From: Gp6-AA40 sp036407095
GTDB taxonomy: Bacteria; Acidobacteriota; Vicinamibacteria; Vicinamibacterales; UBA2999
Assembly (NCBI GenBank): GCA_036407095.1
Contig: DASWZV010000079.1
Coordinates: forward strand, 6,109-70,108
Direction: 5' to 3'
Length of the DNA: 64,000 bases
Numbering within the stretch: position 1 is the first letter of the stretch; each line of letters opens with the position of its first letter. The notes under the pieces were generated by a model. That model made no database searches and was not told where the DNA came from. It saw only the letters and a list, made by a program, of their open reading frames with translations. Made by a program: the position numbers and the translations under genes. This document shows, one piece after another, positions 7,868 through 15,992 of this stretch.

Positions 7868-10800
7868 ATGAGCAACCGCACGACGTGCGGGATCCGCCTC
7901 CGCTGGCAGAAGACAGCCAGCCTCGGCGAGACCTCGCTGAAGCTGGCGCGCACAATCTCCCGCCAGCGAAAGCGGGGGCTGCTCCCATGTGCCGCGGTGC
8001 TCGCGGCTGCCCTCGCCCTCGCGGTTGAACCCGCCTCGGCTCAAACACCTTACGTTCCGTACTTCGGAAAGAACCAGATTCGATACGACAAGTTCGAGTG
8101 GTACCACTACGAGACGGATCATTTCATCATCTACTACTACCCCGAGATCGAGCCGCACCTCGAGCGGATGGCGGGGTATGCCGAAAGCGCGTATCAGAAA
8201 ATCAGCTCCGAGCTGAAATACGACCTCGCGCACAAGGTGCCGCTGATCCTCTTCCAGACCAGCAGCGAATTCCAGCAGCAGAACGTGGTACCGGGCGCCG
8301 CCCAGGAAGGCGTGGGCGCCTTCGCCGAACCCATACGACAGCGAATCGTGATGCCGATGGACGAGCCGCCGGATCTGCTCTACCGGCTGATCCTCCACGA
8401 GCTCACGCACCAGTTCGACTACGACATCGTGCCCGCCTCGCTCGTGCGGCGAAATTCTCCGTTGTGGATTCACGAGGGTCTCGCCGATTACATGACGGGG
8501 GATTGGCGGCCGCTCGATCTGATGGCGGTGCGCGACGCTGCCGTCGCCGACATCATCCCGAAAATGAGCAGGCTCGAGGGATACAGCGACGTTGGCGGCG
8601 CCCGCATGATCTACAACCTGGGCCACGCCATCTTCGAGTTCATCGAAGCGAAGTGGGGGAAGGAAGGCTTGCGTCAGTACCTCTTCGCGCTACGCAAGTC
8701 GGTCATCGGCGGCGGCGAGGATGCCTATCAGGAGGCGTTCAAGATCACCCCGGATGAATTCGACCAGCAGTTCGACAAATACCTGAAGGAGCGCTTCAAA
8801 CCGTTCCGCGACAAGGAGCGGCCCGCCGACTACGGGCGCAACCTGGCACCGAATCCGGAGAAGACCCCGTACCGCGGCGCATACACCGTGGAGCCCTCGC
8901 CGTCCGGCGATCTGCTCGCGATCTTCACCTCGAACATCCGCGACCGCGAAGGCGACATCATCCTGGTGTCGCGCAAGGACGGCAGCGTCGTCCGCAAGCT
9001 GACGAGCGGGTTCGACAAGGACAAGGGTTTCGAGTTCATCGTCACGCCCGGCGGACGCTGGGTTACGGTGCCGTGGATCACGTGGGCACCCGACGGTGAC
9101 CGGGTCGCGTATTTTGCACGCACCGAGAAGTCGCGCACGCTGATCATCCAGAACGTCCTGACCGGCAACATCGTCGAGCGCATCGAGATGCGTACGGTCG
9201 ACGAACCCGAATCGCCCGACTTCTCCCCTGACGGCAAGAAAATCGTGTTCGCGGGGCTGCAGGGGGGCACCGGCGATCTCTTCGAAGTCGACCTCGGCTC
9301 GAAGCAGATCACCAACATTACGAAAGATGAGTTCGCGGACTCGGCGCCGACGTTTGCGCCTGACGGCCAGTCGGTGATCTACGTGGCGCGTATCAGCCAG
9401 AGCGAGAAGCTGTTCCGGCTCGATCTGGCGACCGGCAAGAAGACGCAGCTCACCTTCGGCACGCATGACGATGCAGCCGCGCACTTCCTCGATGCCGATA
9501 CGCTGGTGTTCCCGTCGACTGCGACCGATCCGTCGCAGCCGATCGATCCCGACGTCGCTCGCAACGGGAAGATCTACAACGTCTGGACACTCAGCCTGAA
9601 GACCGGCGAGCTGAAGCAGTTCAGCGACGCAGTCGGCGGCAATCTCTATGCGGCGGTCCTGCACGAGGATGGTCCACCGCACATCGCCGTGATCACCTAC
9701 TACAAAGGTGAATACGAGCTGCATACGCTGGAGCGTCGCGATCCGCTCGTCACGGCCGCGTCATCCGACTTCGGCTCGCCCGGCGCGATCATCGACTTCC
9801 AGGCGCCGCTCTCCCACACGCTCGTCGCGCAGAACAAGAAGAAGAAGGGGACCTTCGAGAAGATGTTCATGGACGGGCGGCCGCCGGTGAACGTCGGCGT
9901 GACCAGCGGCGGCGACATCTTCGGCGGCTCGGCGGTCAATTTCAGCGACGTGCTCGGCGATCAGCAGTTCAGTCTCTACGCCGCGTCGATCTCGCAGTAC
10001 CGCACGCTCTCGTTCTCGTACCTGAACCTGGCGCACCGCTTCAACTACGCGCTCCAGGGCTATTCGCAGACGCAGTTCTATTACGGGAACGTGTCGAACG
10101 TGTTCTACGACCCGGTGTACGCCGGGTACCTGGATCGCGATCTGTCCGTCGCGACCCGGACCGTCCGCGGCGGCACGGCGTTCGGCATCTGGCCGTTCAA
10201 CCGCTATCGCCGGGTCGAGTTGTCGGCCGGCCTGCTCCAATACAGCGAGTCGTTCAACGATCCGACGCTCGAAGCCTACTCCGCGGGATATCAGCAGGAT
10301 CAGTTCGGTCGGCAGTTGTTCCGCAATGGCACGTATGTCCCGCTCGGCGTCAGCTTCGTGCAGGAGACGACGATCTTCCGTGAGTTCGGTCCGCTTGCCG
10401 GAAACACGATGCGCTTCTCCTACGAAGTCGCGCCGAATATCGGCAACACGCTCTCACGACAGACGTTCGATGCCGACGCGCGGTACTACCAGCGCATCGG
10501 TGCCTCCGGCCTGCTGGCGCTGCGCGCCCGCGGATTCCACAGCTGGGGACAGGCGCCCGACTTCATGTATTTCGGCGGCAACTCCGAGATGCGCGGCTAC
10601 GACTACCTGAGCTTCATCGGCGACACCACGGCGTTCTTCAACGCTGAACTGCGATTCCCGCTGATCGAAGCGATGCTCACGCCGGTGGGCGTGCTGGGCG
10701 GGATCCGCGGCGTCTTCTTTGCGAACTTCGGCGGCGGGCACTTCACGGGTCAGGACTTCAAGTGGTTTGCGACCGGTTCACAGGTGTATACGCCGATCGT

Positions 10801-11062
10801 GAGCTACACCTATCCAGACTTCACTACGCAAGTCCCTGTCTATGGCCAGCCCGTCACCGTGAGCGGCCTCCGGCTGGTCGATTCGCGCGCGTCGTACGGA
10901 CTGGGACTCGAAACCTTCGCGCTCGGCTTCCCGATTCACTTCGACTACGCATGGAGGACGCTGCTGAACAAGGACTGGGAGGACCAGCTGTTCGCGGCAT
11001 ACGGCGGCCATTCCTGGTTCCGCAGGCCGCGGTTCTCGGTGTGGATTGGGTACGATTTCTAG
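7868..11062 (+). CDS. Outer-membrane metalloprotease / beta-propeller / BamA-like barrel fusion
   Basis: 1064 residues, preceded by a strong RBS (AAGGAG, 7 bp before ATG). An unusually long basic N-terminus (~37 residues) leads to a signal peptide cleaved near 'ASAQTP'. Residues ~60-310 form a gluzincin-like protease domain with HELTH at 177-181 and the third zinc ligand E203 in 'WIHEGLADYM'. Residues ~340-640 contain TolB/PD40-type propeller repeats ('SPDFSPDGKKIVFAG', 'SAPTFAPDGQSVIYVAR'). Residues ~690-1064 are an aromatic-rich beta barrel ending in Phe ('FSVWIGYDF'), like surface-antigen/Omp85 barrels. The likely place is the outer membrane with periplasmic enzyme domains. The substrate is unknown. 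It is monocistronic, with a hairpin after the stop. Confidence 0.85.
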   Translation: MSNRTTCGIRLRWQKTASLGETSLKLARTISRQRKRGLLPCAAVLAAALALAVEPASAQTPYVPYFGKNQIRYDKFEWYHYETDHFIIYYYPEIEPHLERMAGYAESAYQKISSELKYDLAHKVPLILFQTSSEFQQQNVVPGAAQEGVGAFAEPIRQRIVMPMDEPPDLLYRLILHELTHQFDYDIVPASLVRRNSPLWIHEGLADYMTGDWRPLDLMAVRDAAVADIIPKMSRLEGYSDVGGARMIYNLGHAIFEFIEAKWGKEGLRQYLFALRKSVIGGGEDAYQEAFKITPDEFDQQFDKYLKERFKPFRDKERPADYGRNLAPNPEKTPYRGAYTVEPSPSGDLLAIFTSNIRDREGDIILVSRKDGSVVRKLTSGFDKDKGFEFIVTPGGRWVTVPWITWAPDGDRVAYFARTEKSRTLIIQNVLTGNIVERIEMRTVDEPESPDFSPDGKKIVFAGLQGGTGDLFEVDLGSKQITNITKDEFADSAPTFAPDGQSVIYVARISQSEKLFRLDLATGKKTQLTFGTHDDAAAHFLDADTLVFPSTATDPSQPIDPDVARNGKIYNVWTLSLKTGELKQFSDAVGGNLYAAVLHEDGPPHIAVITYYKGEYELHTLERRDPLVTAASSDFGSPGAIIDFQAPLSHTLVAQNKKKKGTFEKMFMDGRPPVNVGVTSGGDIFGGSAVNFSDVLGDQQFSLYAASISQYRTLSFSYLNLAHRFNYALQGYSQTQFYYGNVSNVFYDPVYAGYLDRDLSVATRTVRGGTAFGIWPFNRYRRVELSAGLLQYSESFNDPTLEAYSAGYQQDQFGRQLFRNGTYVPLGVSFVQETTIFREFGPLAGNTMRFSYEVAPNIGNTLSRQTFDADARYYQRIGASGLLALRARGFHSWGQAPDFMYFGGNSEMRGYDYLSFIGDTTAFFNAELRFPLIEAMLTPVGVLGGIRGVFFANFGGGHFTGQDFKWFATGSQVYTPIVSYTYPDFTTQVPVYGQPVTVSGLRLVDSRASYGLGLETFALGFPIHFDYAWRTLLNKDWEDQLFAAYGGHSWFRRPRFSVWIGYDF

Positions 11063-11089
11063 GAATCAGGAAGCAGGAAACAGGAATCA
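11062..11089. repeat. Heptamer array H2 (word GGAATCA), direct only
   Basis: Four 7-bp words in perfect register: GGAATCA, GGAAGCA, GGAAACA, GGAATCA. The first G is the last base of the TAG stop codon of the preceding gene, so the array begins exactly at the stop. A terminator-like hairpin follows directly. Confidence 0.7.
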
Positions 11090-11092
11090 GGG

Positions 11093-11126
11093 AGGGCCGG
11101 TCCGGGAGGGCCGGCCCTTTCTGTTG
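11093..11126 (+). terminator. Terminator-like hairpin after the outer-membrane fusion gene
   Basis: AGGGCCGG (11093-11100) pairs perfectly with CCGGCCCT (11111-11118) around a 10-nt loop, and is followed by TTCTGTTG. The T-tract is short, so termination strength is uncertain. Confidence 0.5.
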
Positions 11127-11156
11127 TACGCGCGGCGTCGTAACATGTGCGCCGCC

Positions 11157-12005
11157 ATGCGCGTGCGAATCCTGGTGTTGGCTGGTACAGCGATCCTTAC
11201 GTTCGGATCGGCTGCGGCGTCCGCGCAGTGGCTGCATTATCGGACTCCAGGCATTCCGCGTCTCGCCGACGGCACACCCGATCTCGCGGCGCCCGCGCCG
11301 CGCCTCTCGAACGGCAAACCAGATCTCTCCGGCATCTGGTCGGTATCGTGTCTGCCTGGTACTGGCTGCAACGATCGCGCACTGTTCTTCGATCTCGCCG
11401 CCGGTCTGCCGCCGGATTCGGTGCGAATGACACCGTGGGCGGCGGCCATTCAGAAGGCACGCGAAGCGCGCGATCACATCGACGATCCCTTCGGCTACTG
11501 CTTGCCGATGGGCGTGCCGCGCATGACGGTGAGTACCGCCTTCAAGATCCTGGTGACGCCGGGCGTGACCGCGTTCCTCCACGAGTTGGCCACGGGGCCG
11601 GAGTTCAGGCAGATCTTTACCGATGGGCGGCCGCTTCCAACCGCGACTGAGCCCACATGGCTCGGTTACTCGATTGGCCGCTGGGAGGGCGATGACTTCG
11701 TCGTGGAATCGAAAGGCTTCAAGGATGGCGGATGGCTCGACACGCTCAAAGCGCGTCCGAACAGCGATGCGTTGCAGTTGACCGAGCGATTTCGACGCAC
11801 CGACTTCGGCCACATGCGGGTGGCGATCACCATCGACGATCCAAAGGCCTATCTCGCATCGTGGACGATGTCGACGACACTGAACTTGATGGCCGATACG
11901 GAACTGCTCGAGTCCTTCTGCGATGGCCACGAGAAAACGATGGAGCATCGGCGCATCACGCCGCCTCCGCCCGAGCCACACAGTCCGAGTCTGCCGAAGA
12001 ACTGA
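11157..12005 (+). CDS. Secreted acidobacterial family protein, paralogue 1
   Basis: 282 residues from ATG 11157 (ATG 11145 is an alternative, adding 'MCAA'). A Sec signal 'VRILVLAGTAILTFGSAAASAQ' is followed by 'PGIPRLADGTPDL' and 'LSNGKPDLSGIWSV', a signature I know from large secreted families in acidobacteria. The middle carries 'MTPWAAAIQKAR', 'DPFGYCLPMGVPR', 'FTDGRPLP' and 'PTWLGYSIGRWEGDDFVVESKGF'. Conserved Trp and Gly blocks suggest a beta-rich carbohydrate- or ligand-binding fold, but no function is established. Four cysteines may form disulfides. A close paralogue follows 7 bp later. Confidence 0.75.
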   Translation: MRVRILVLAGTAILTFGSAAASAQWLHYRTPGIPRLADGTPDLAAPAPRLSNGKPDLSGIWSVSCLPGTGCNDRALFFDLAAGLPPDSVRMTPWAAAIQKAREARDHIDDPFGYCLPMGVPRMTVSTAFKILVTPGVTAFLHELATGPEFRQIFTDGRPLPTATEPTWLGYSIGRWEGDDFVVESKGFKDGGWLDTLKARPNSDALQLTERFRRTDFGHMRVAITIDDPKAYLASWTMSTTLNLMADTELLESFCDGHEKTMEHRRITPPPPEPHSPSLPKN

Positions 12006-12012
12006 AGGGGTC

Positions 12013-12855
12013 ATGAGACGCCTGCACGCAGCGCTCGTCGGCGTCGCCGCAATTGTGGTCGGCCTGGTTCCCGTCCACGCGCAGTGGATCAACTATCCGA
12101 CGCCGGGCATTCCGCGGTTACCGGACGGCAAGGCGAATCTCTCCGCGCCAGCACCGAAATTACCTGATGGCAAGCCGGACCTCTCCGGCGTCTGGGCCGC
12201 AGAATGCGCCATTTACGGCCTCGACGCGTGCTTCACGCGCAGCCTGTTCTTCAATCTCGCCAAAGATCTGAAACCCGACGACGTGAGCATGACGCCGTGG
12301 GCTGCGGCGGTACAGAAGCAACGCGAGAGCCGGAATCACGTCGACGATCCATACGGCTACTGTCTGCCGCCGGGAACACCCCGCATCAATTTCGGCGGAG
12401 GACCATTCAAGATCCTGCAGACACCGTCGGTCACCGCGCTCCTGTACGAAACACTGGCGGGAATGACGTTCCGTCAGGTGTTCACCGACGGTCGTCCGCT
12501 CCCGACGTCCGCCGAGCCGACGTGGCTCGGATACTCGGTCGGACATTGGGAGGGAGAGACATTCGTGATCGAGACTGCCGGATTCAGAGACAACGGATGG
12601 CTCGATACGCTCAAGGGGCACCCCCATAGCGATGCACTTCGCGTGACCGAGCGATTCCGCCGCCGCGATTTCGGTCACCTGGATCTACTGGTCACCATCG
12701 ACGATCCCAAAGCGTATCTGAAACCGTGGACTGCCGCGGCGCCGCTCATGCTGCAGGCCGACACCGATCTGATCGAAGGGTTCTGCGATGCGCACGACAA
12801 GACAATGACGCATCGGCGCGTAGAAGACGCGCACGAACCGCCCAGTCCGAAATGA
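12013..12855 (+). CDS. Secreted acidobacterial family protein, paralogue 2
   Basis: 280 residues from ATG 12013, with RBS GAAGGGG. Signal peptide 'LHAALVGVAAIVVGLVPVHAQ'. It aligns with the preceding protein along its whole length: 'TPGIPRLPDGKANL', 'LPDGKPDLSGVW', 'MTPWAAAVQKQR', 'DPYGYCLPPGTPR', 'FTDGRPLPTSAEPTWLGYS', 'GWLDTLKGHPHSDAL'. By eye more than half the positions agree, so the pair arose by tandem duplication and has diverged for some time. Probably cotranscribed with paralogue 1. Function unknown. Confidence 0.75.
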   Translation: MRRLHAALVGVAAIVVGLVPVHAQWINYPTPGIPRLPDGKANLSAPAPKLPDGKPDLSGVWAAECAIYGLDACFTRSLFFNLAKDLKPDDVSMTPWAAAVQKQRESRNHVDDPYGYCLPPGTPRINFGGGPFKILQTPSVTALLYETLAGMTFRQVFTDGRPLPTSAEPTWLGYSVGHWEGETFVIETAGFRDNGWLDTLKGHPHSDALRVTERFRRRDFGHLDLLVTIDDPKAYLKPWTAAAPLMLQADTDLIEGFCDAHDKTMTHRRVEDAHEPPSPK

Positions 12856-12868
12856 GAACGGAAATCGA

Positions 12869-15619
12869 GTGACGTGCTCTCGCTGCGGCGGCGATTCTCC
12901 CGATAACGCCCGGTTCTGCCCGTCATGCGGTGCCGCGTTCGCACCGGACGACGCGTTGACGATGGGGGTGAGCGTTCAGCCGACCAGGCCCGCGCCCGGC
13001 GGGCCGATGGGTGTGGTGAGCCGACGAACACCGCAGCCCGCCTCGGCGCCGAGATCGGACAGCGGGTGGCTGACGTCGTCCGATTCGATCAGCCACGGTC
13101 GATTCGCCCCGGGCACGTTGCTCGATGGTCGCTATCGGATCGTCGGGCTGCTCGGCACGGGCGGGATGGGCGAGGTCTATCGCGCCGACGATCTCAGACT
13201 GGGTCAGCCGGTTGCGCTGAAATTCCTTCCCGATGGACTGCGCGAAGATCCCATTCGTCTGGCGCAGTTTCACAACGAGGTGCGCACCGCGCGACAGGTG
13301 TCGCATCCCAACGTCTGTCGAGTCCACGACATCGGCGAGGTGGACGGCCTGCTCTACATTTCGATGGAGTACGTCGACGGCGAGAACCTCGCCTCGTCCC
13401 TGCGTCGTATCGGGCGCTTTCCGGAAGACAAGGCGATCGAGATCACGCGACAGCTCTGTGCGGGGCTCGCTGCCGCGCACCAATGCGGCGTGATCCATCG
13501 CGATCTGAAGCCGGCGAACGTGATGCTCGACGGAGCAGGCCGCGTGCGCATCATGGATTTCGGACTCGCCGCTGCGGGACGCATCGACGATGTTCGGGCC
13601 GGCACGCCGGCGTACATGGCACCCGAGCAGCTGCTCGGACGCGAGGTCACACAGCGCAGCGACATCTTCGCGCTCGGCCTCGTGATGTACGAGCTGTTCG
13701 CCGGCCGCCGCGCGTTTACCGCCGCGACGGTCGGCGATCTCGTGAACCAGCACGAGACGCGCGCGTTGACGGCGCTATCGGAAGTCGTGAGCAGTATCGA
13801 CCCCGCGATCGACGCCGCGATCCTGCGGTGTCTCGATCCCGTGCCGGATCGACGACCGGCTTCAGCGTTGTCAGTGGCTGCGGCGCTGCCAGGAGGCGAC
13901 CCGCTCGCCGCGCTGCTGGCCGCCGGAGAGACGCCGTCACCCGAGATGGTAGCCGCGGCCGGAGAAGGGACCGCGCTGCGACGGCCGATCGCCTGGTCGA
14001 TGCTGATTGCCGTCGTCACCGGTCTGGTCGTGGCGCTCGGACTCGCACTCCGCGATAGTCCGTTCGAACGTCTTCGCCCCGAGTATTCGCGCGACGTCCT
14101 GACCCAGAAGGCGCGCGATGCGATCGCCCGTCTCGGCTACGACGCGAAACCACGAGACTCGGCCGTCGGCTTCGAATGGAACGACCTTCTGCTCACGTAC
14201 GTCCGCACAGCGGACGCGCCCTCGCCACGCTGGGACACGGTGCTCACGCAACGGCCGTCACCTCTGGCCTTCTGGTACCGTCAGAGTAGCGACACGCTGT
14301 TCGCGTCGTCGTTTCGCAGCGACCTGCTCACGCCCGGCATCGTCGATCGGGCCGATCCGCCGCCGATCGATTCGGGCATGATCCAGGTGAACGTCGATCA
14401 TCGTGGACGTCTGCTCTACTTCGAAGCGATTCCGGCGCAGCGGCAGGAGCCGCCGGTGCGCCCGGCAGCGGTGAACTGGTCGCCGCTCTTCGAGCTCGCC
14501 GCGCTCGACGAGTCCTCGTTGCAGCCGGCAGAGCCGCAGTGGACATTCCTGGCCGCTTCGGACACACGCGCGGCGTGGATGGGCAAGTGGCCGGAAAGCG
14601 CCCGGCCCTTGCGCATCGAAGCGGCGGCGCTCGGTGGCCGTCCGGTCGCCTTCATGGTCATGGGTCCGTGGCAGAAACCATGGAGGATGCCGGAAGCGTC
14701 CAGCGGCAGCGACACGGCGTACGCCGTTCTGTTGCTATTCGCCACGGTGGCGATTCTGATCGGCGCCGCCATTCTCGCACGCAAGAACACCCGCGAAGGC
14801 CGAGGCGACCGCCGCGGCGCCGCGCGCCTCGCGGTCTACGTCAGCGGGGCGCTGATGGTCATCTGGCTCTGCCAGGTTCACGTGTCGAGCCCGATCGAGA
14901 CTCTCGCGACGTTTCTAATCGCGGTCTGCACGTCGGTGTTCTACGGCGTGCTGCTGTGGACGGTGTATCTCGCGCTCGAGCCGTTTGTCAGACGTCATTG
15001 GCCGCACGTCCTGGTGTCGTGGACCAGCGTGCTCACAGGTCGCGCCTCAGACCCCGTGGTGGGGCGCGACGTGCTCGTCGGCGTCGCCCTCGGCGTATGG
15101 TTCGCGATGCTCTTCAGAATGCTCGCCATCATGAACGACTCGGGACCGACCGAGTTCCCTGGCGAGGTGGATGTGCTGCTCGGTCTGCGCAGCACGATCG
15201 GCGTCGTCCTGCAGGAAGGGTTCTACGCCATCAGGAACGTCCTGATGTATTTCTTCGTGCTGTTCGTGATGCGCATGATGCTGCGCCGTCAATGGGCCGC
15301 GGTCATCGCATTCACCGCCTTCTTCACCGTGCTGCAGGCGCTCGGCAACGAGCGTATGTGGGTGGGGGTCGTGCTCGGTCTGCTGTACTTCGGGACGGCC
15401 GCGGTGGTAATCGTCAGATTCGGCGGTCTGCTGGCGTTCGTCGTCGGAGCGTTCGTGAGCTCGCTGCTCTTCGACGTGTGGGTCACACGCGATACCTCCG
15501 CTTGGTATTTCGGCAACACAGTGCTGCTGGTGGCGATCGTCCTCGGCCTCACCGTCTGGGGCTTCTACACATCATCCGCCGGCCACCTGTGGGGCTCGAG
15601 CGCGAAGACTTCTCGCTGA
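12869..15619 (+). CDS. Zinc-ribbon serine/threonine protein kinase with polytopic membrane C-terminus
   Basis: 916 residues from GTG 12869. An N-terminal double-Cys zinc ribbon ('CSRCGGDSPDNARFCPSCG', residues 3-21) is joined by a Pro-rich linker to a PknB-type kinase domain. Its P-loop is 'GTGGMGEV' (~94-101), catalytic Lys K118, 'HRDLKPANV' at ~210, DFG at 230, and 'GTPAYMAPEQ' near 247. A membrane helix follows ('IAWSMLIAVVTGLVVALGLAL', ~372-392), then an extracytoplasmic domain (~395-610), and about eight hydrophobic segments to the end. It is therefore a membrane sensor kinase phosphorylating Ser/Thr. The polytopic C-terminus looks like a CPBP-type or transport-like bundle, but I cannot assign it. 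It begins 13 bp after the secreted paralogue. Confidence 0.88.
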   Translation: MTCSRCGGDSPDNARFCPSCGAAFAPDDALTMGVSVQPTRPAPGGPMGVVSRRTPQPASAPRSDSGWLTSSDSISHGRFAPGTLLDGRYRIVGLLGTGGMGEVYRADDLRLGQPVALKFLPDGLREDPIRLAQFHNEVRTARQVSHPNVCRVHDIGEVDGLLYISMEYVDGENLASSLRRIGRFPEDKAIEITRQLCAGLAAAHQCGVIHRDLKPANVMLDGAGRVRIMDFGLAAAGRIDDVRAGTPAYMAPEQLLGREVTQRSDIFALGLVMYELFAGRRAFTAATVGDLVNQHETRALTALSEVVSSIDPAIDAAILRCLDPVPDRRPASALSVAAALPGGDPLAALLAAGETPSPEMVAAAGEGTALRRPIAWSMLIAVVTGLVVALGLALRDSPFERLRPEYSRDVLTQKARDAIARLGYDAKPRDSAVGFEWNDLLLTYVRTADAPSPRWDTVLTQRPSPLAFWYRQSSDTLFASSFRSDLLTPGIVDRADPPPIDSGMIQVNVDHRGRLLYFEAIPAQRQEPPVRPAAVNWSPLFELAALDESSLQPAEPQWTFLAASDTRAAWMGKWPESARPLRIEAAALGGRPVAFMVMGPWQKPWRMPEASSGSDTAYAVLLLFATVAILIGAAILARKNTREGRGDRRGAARLAVYVSGALMVIWLCQVHVSSPIETLATFLIAVCTSVFYGVLLWTVYLALEPFVRRHWPHVLVSWTSVLTGRASDPVVGRDVLVGVALGVWFAMLFRMLAIMNDSGPTEFPGEVDVLLGLRSTIGVVLQEGFYAIRNVLMYFFVLFVMRMMLRRQWAAVIAFTAFFTVLQALGNERMWVGVVLGLLYFGTAAVVIVRFGGLLAFVVGAFVSSLLFDVWVTRDTSAWYFGNTVLLVAIVLGLTVWGFYTSSAGHLWGSSAKTSR

Positions 15620-15655
15620 TCTCTTTCACTCGACTCCATTTGCGCGAACCAGATT

Positions 15656-15850
15656 GACGCATCCCTCCGCGCGGCGATCCGCTCGCCGGCCAACCCGGGG
15701 TCCCCGCCGCGCACGCTTGCGCGGTGGGGTGGAATGGCCTCTCCGGCGTGTGCGCTTCCGGTCCCTCGCGGCTAAGCCGCGAGACTCCGTCAGGCACGCG
15801 CCGCAGAGACCGTTGGCCGGCGAGCGGATCGCGGCACGGAGGAATGCGTC
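15656..15850. repeat. 195-bp structured element with 39-bp inverted ends
   Basis: The left arm 15656-15694 and right arm 15812-15850 are complementary at 36 of 39 positions without gaps, including a perfect 21-bp core (15674-15694 / 15812-15832). Inside are two more hairpins: 15702-15712 with 15719-15729 (11 bp, one mismatch), and 15765-15773 with 15775-15783 (9 bp, one-base loop). It fills most of the gap between two convergent genes; the remainder (15851-15992) holds nothing else I can name. Candidates are a miniature inverted-repeat element, a large bidirectional terminator, or a structured RNA. A 77-residue Arg-rich ORF inside has no RBS and is not credible. Confidence 0.75.
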
Positions 15851-15992
15851 AGCCAGTCGGGTGCTGGTAGCTGTCGGAGGCCGGTGACGTCGCTCCTGAT
15901 CAGCGGAGCTCAGTCGTGGGGTCGGGTGACGCCTCGCGCCGCGGCCGCTTTCGGCGCCGGCATCACGCGTCAGTGGGGACGGCGGTAATGCC

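Noticed and set aside
15654..15887. Arg-rich small ORF inside the 195-bp element
   Set aside because: Low-complexity translation, no RBS, fully inside a palindromic element.
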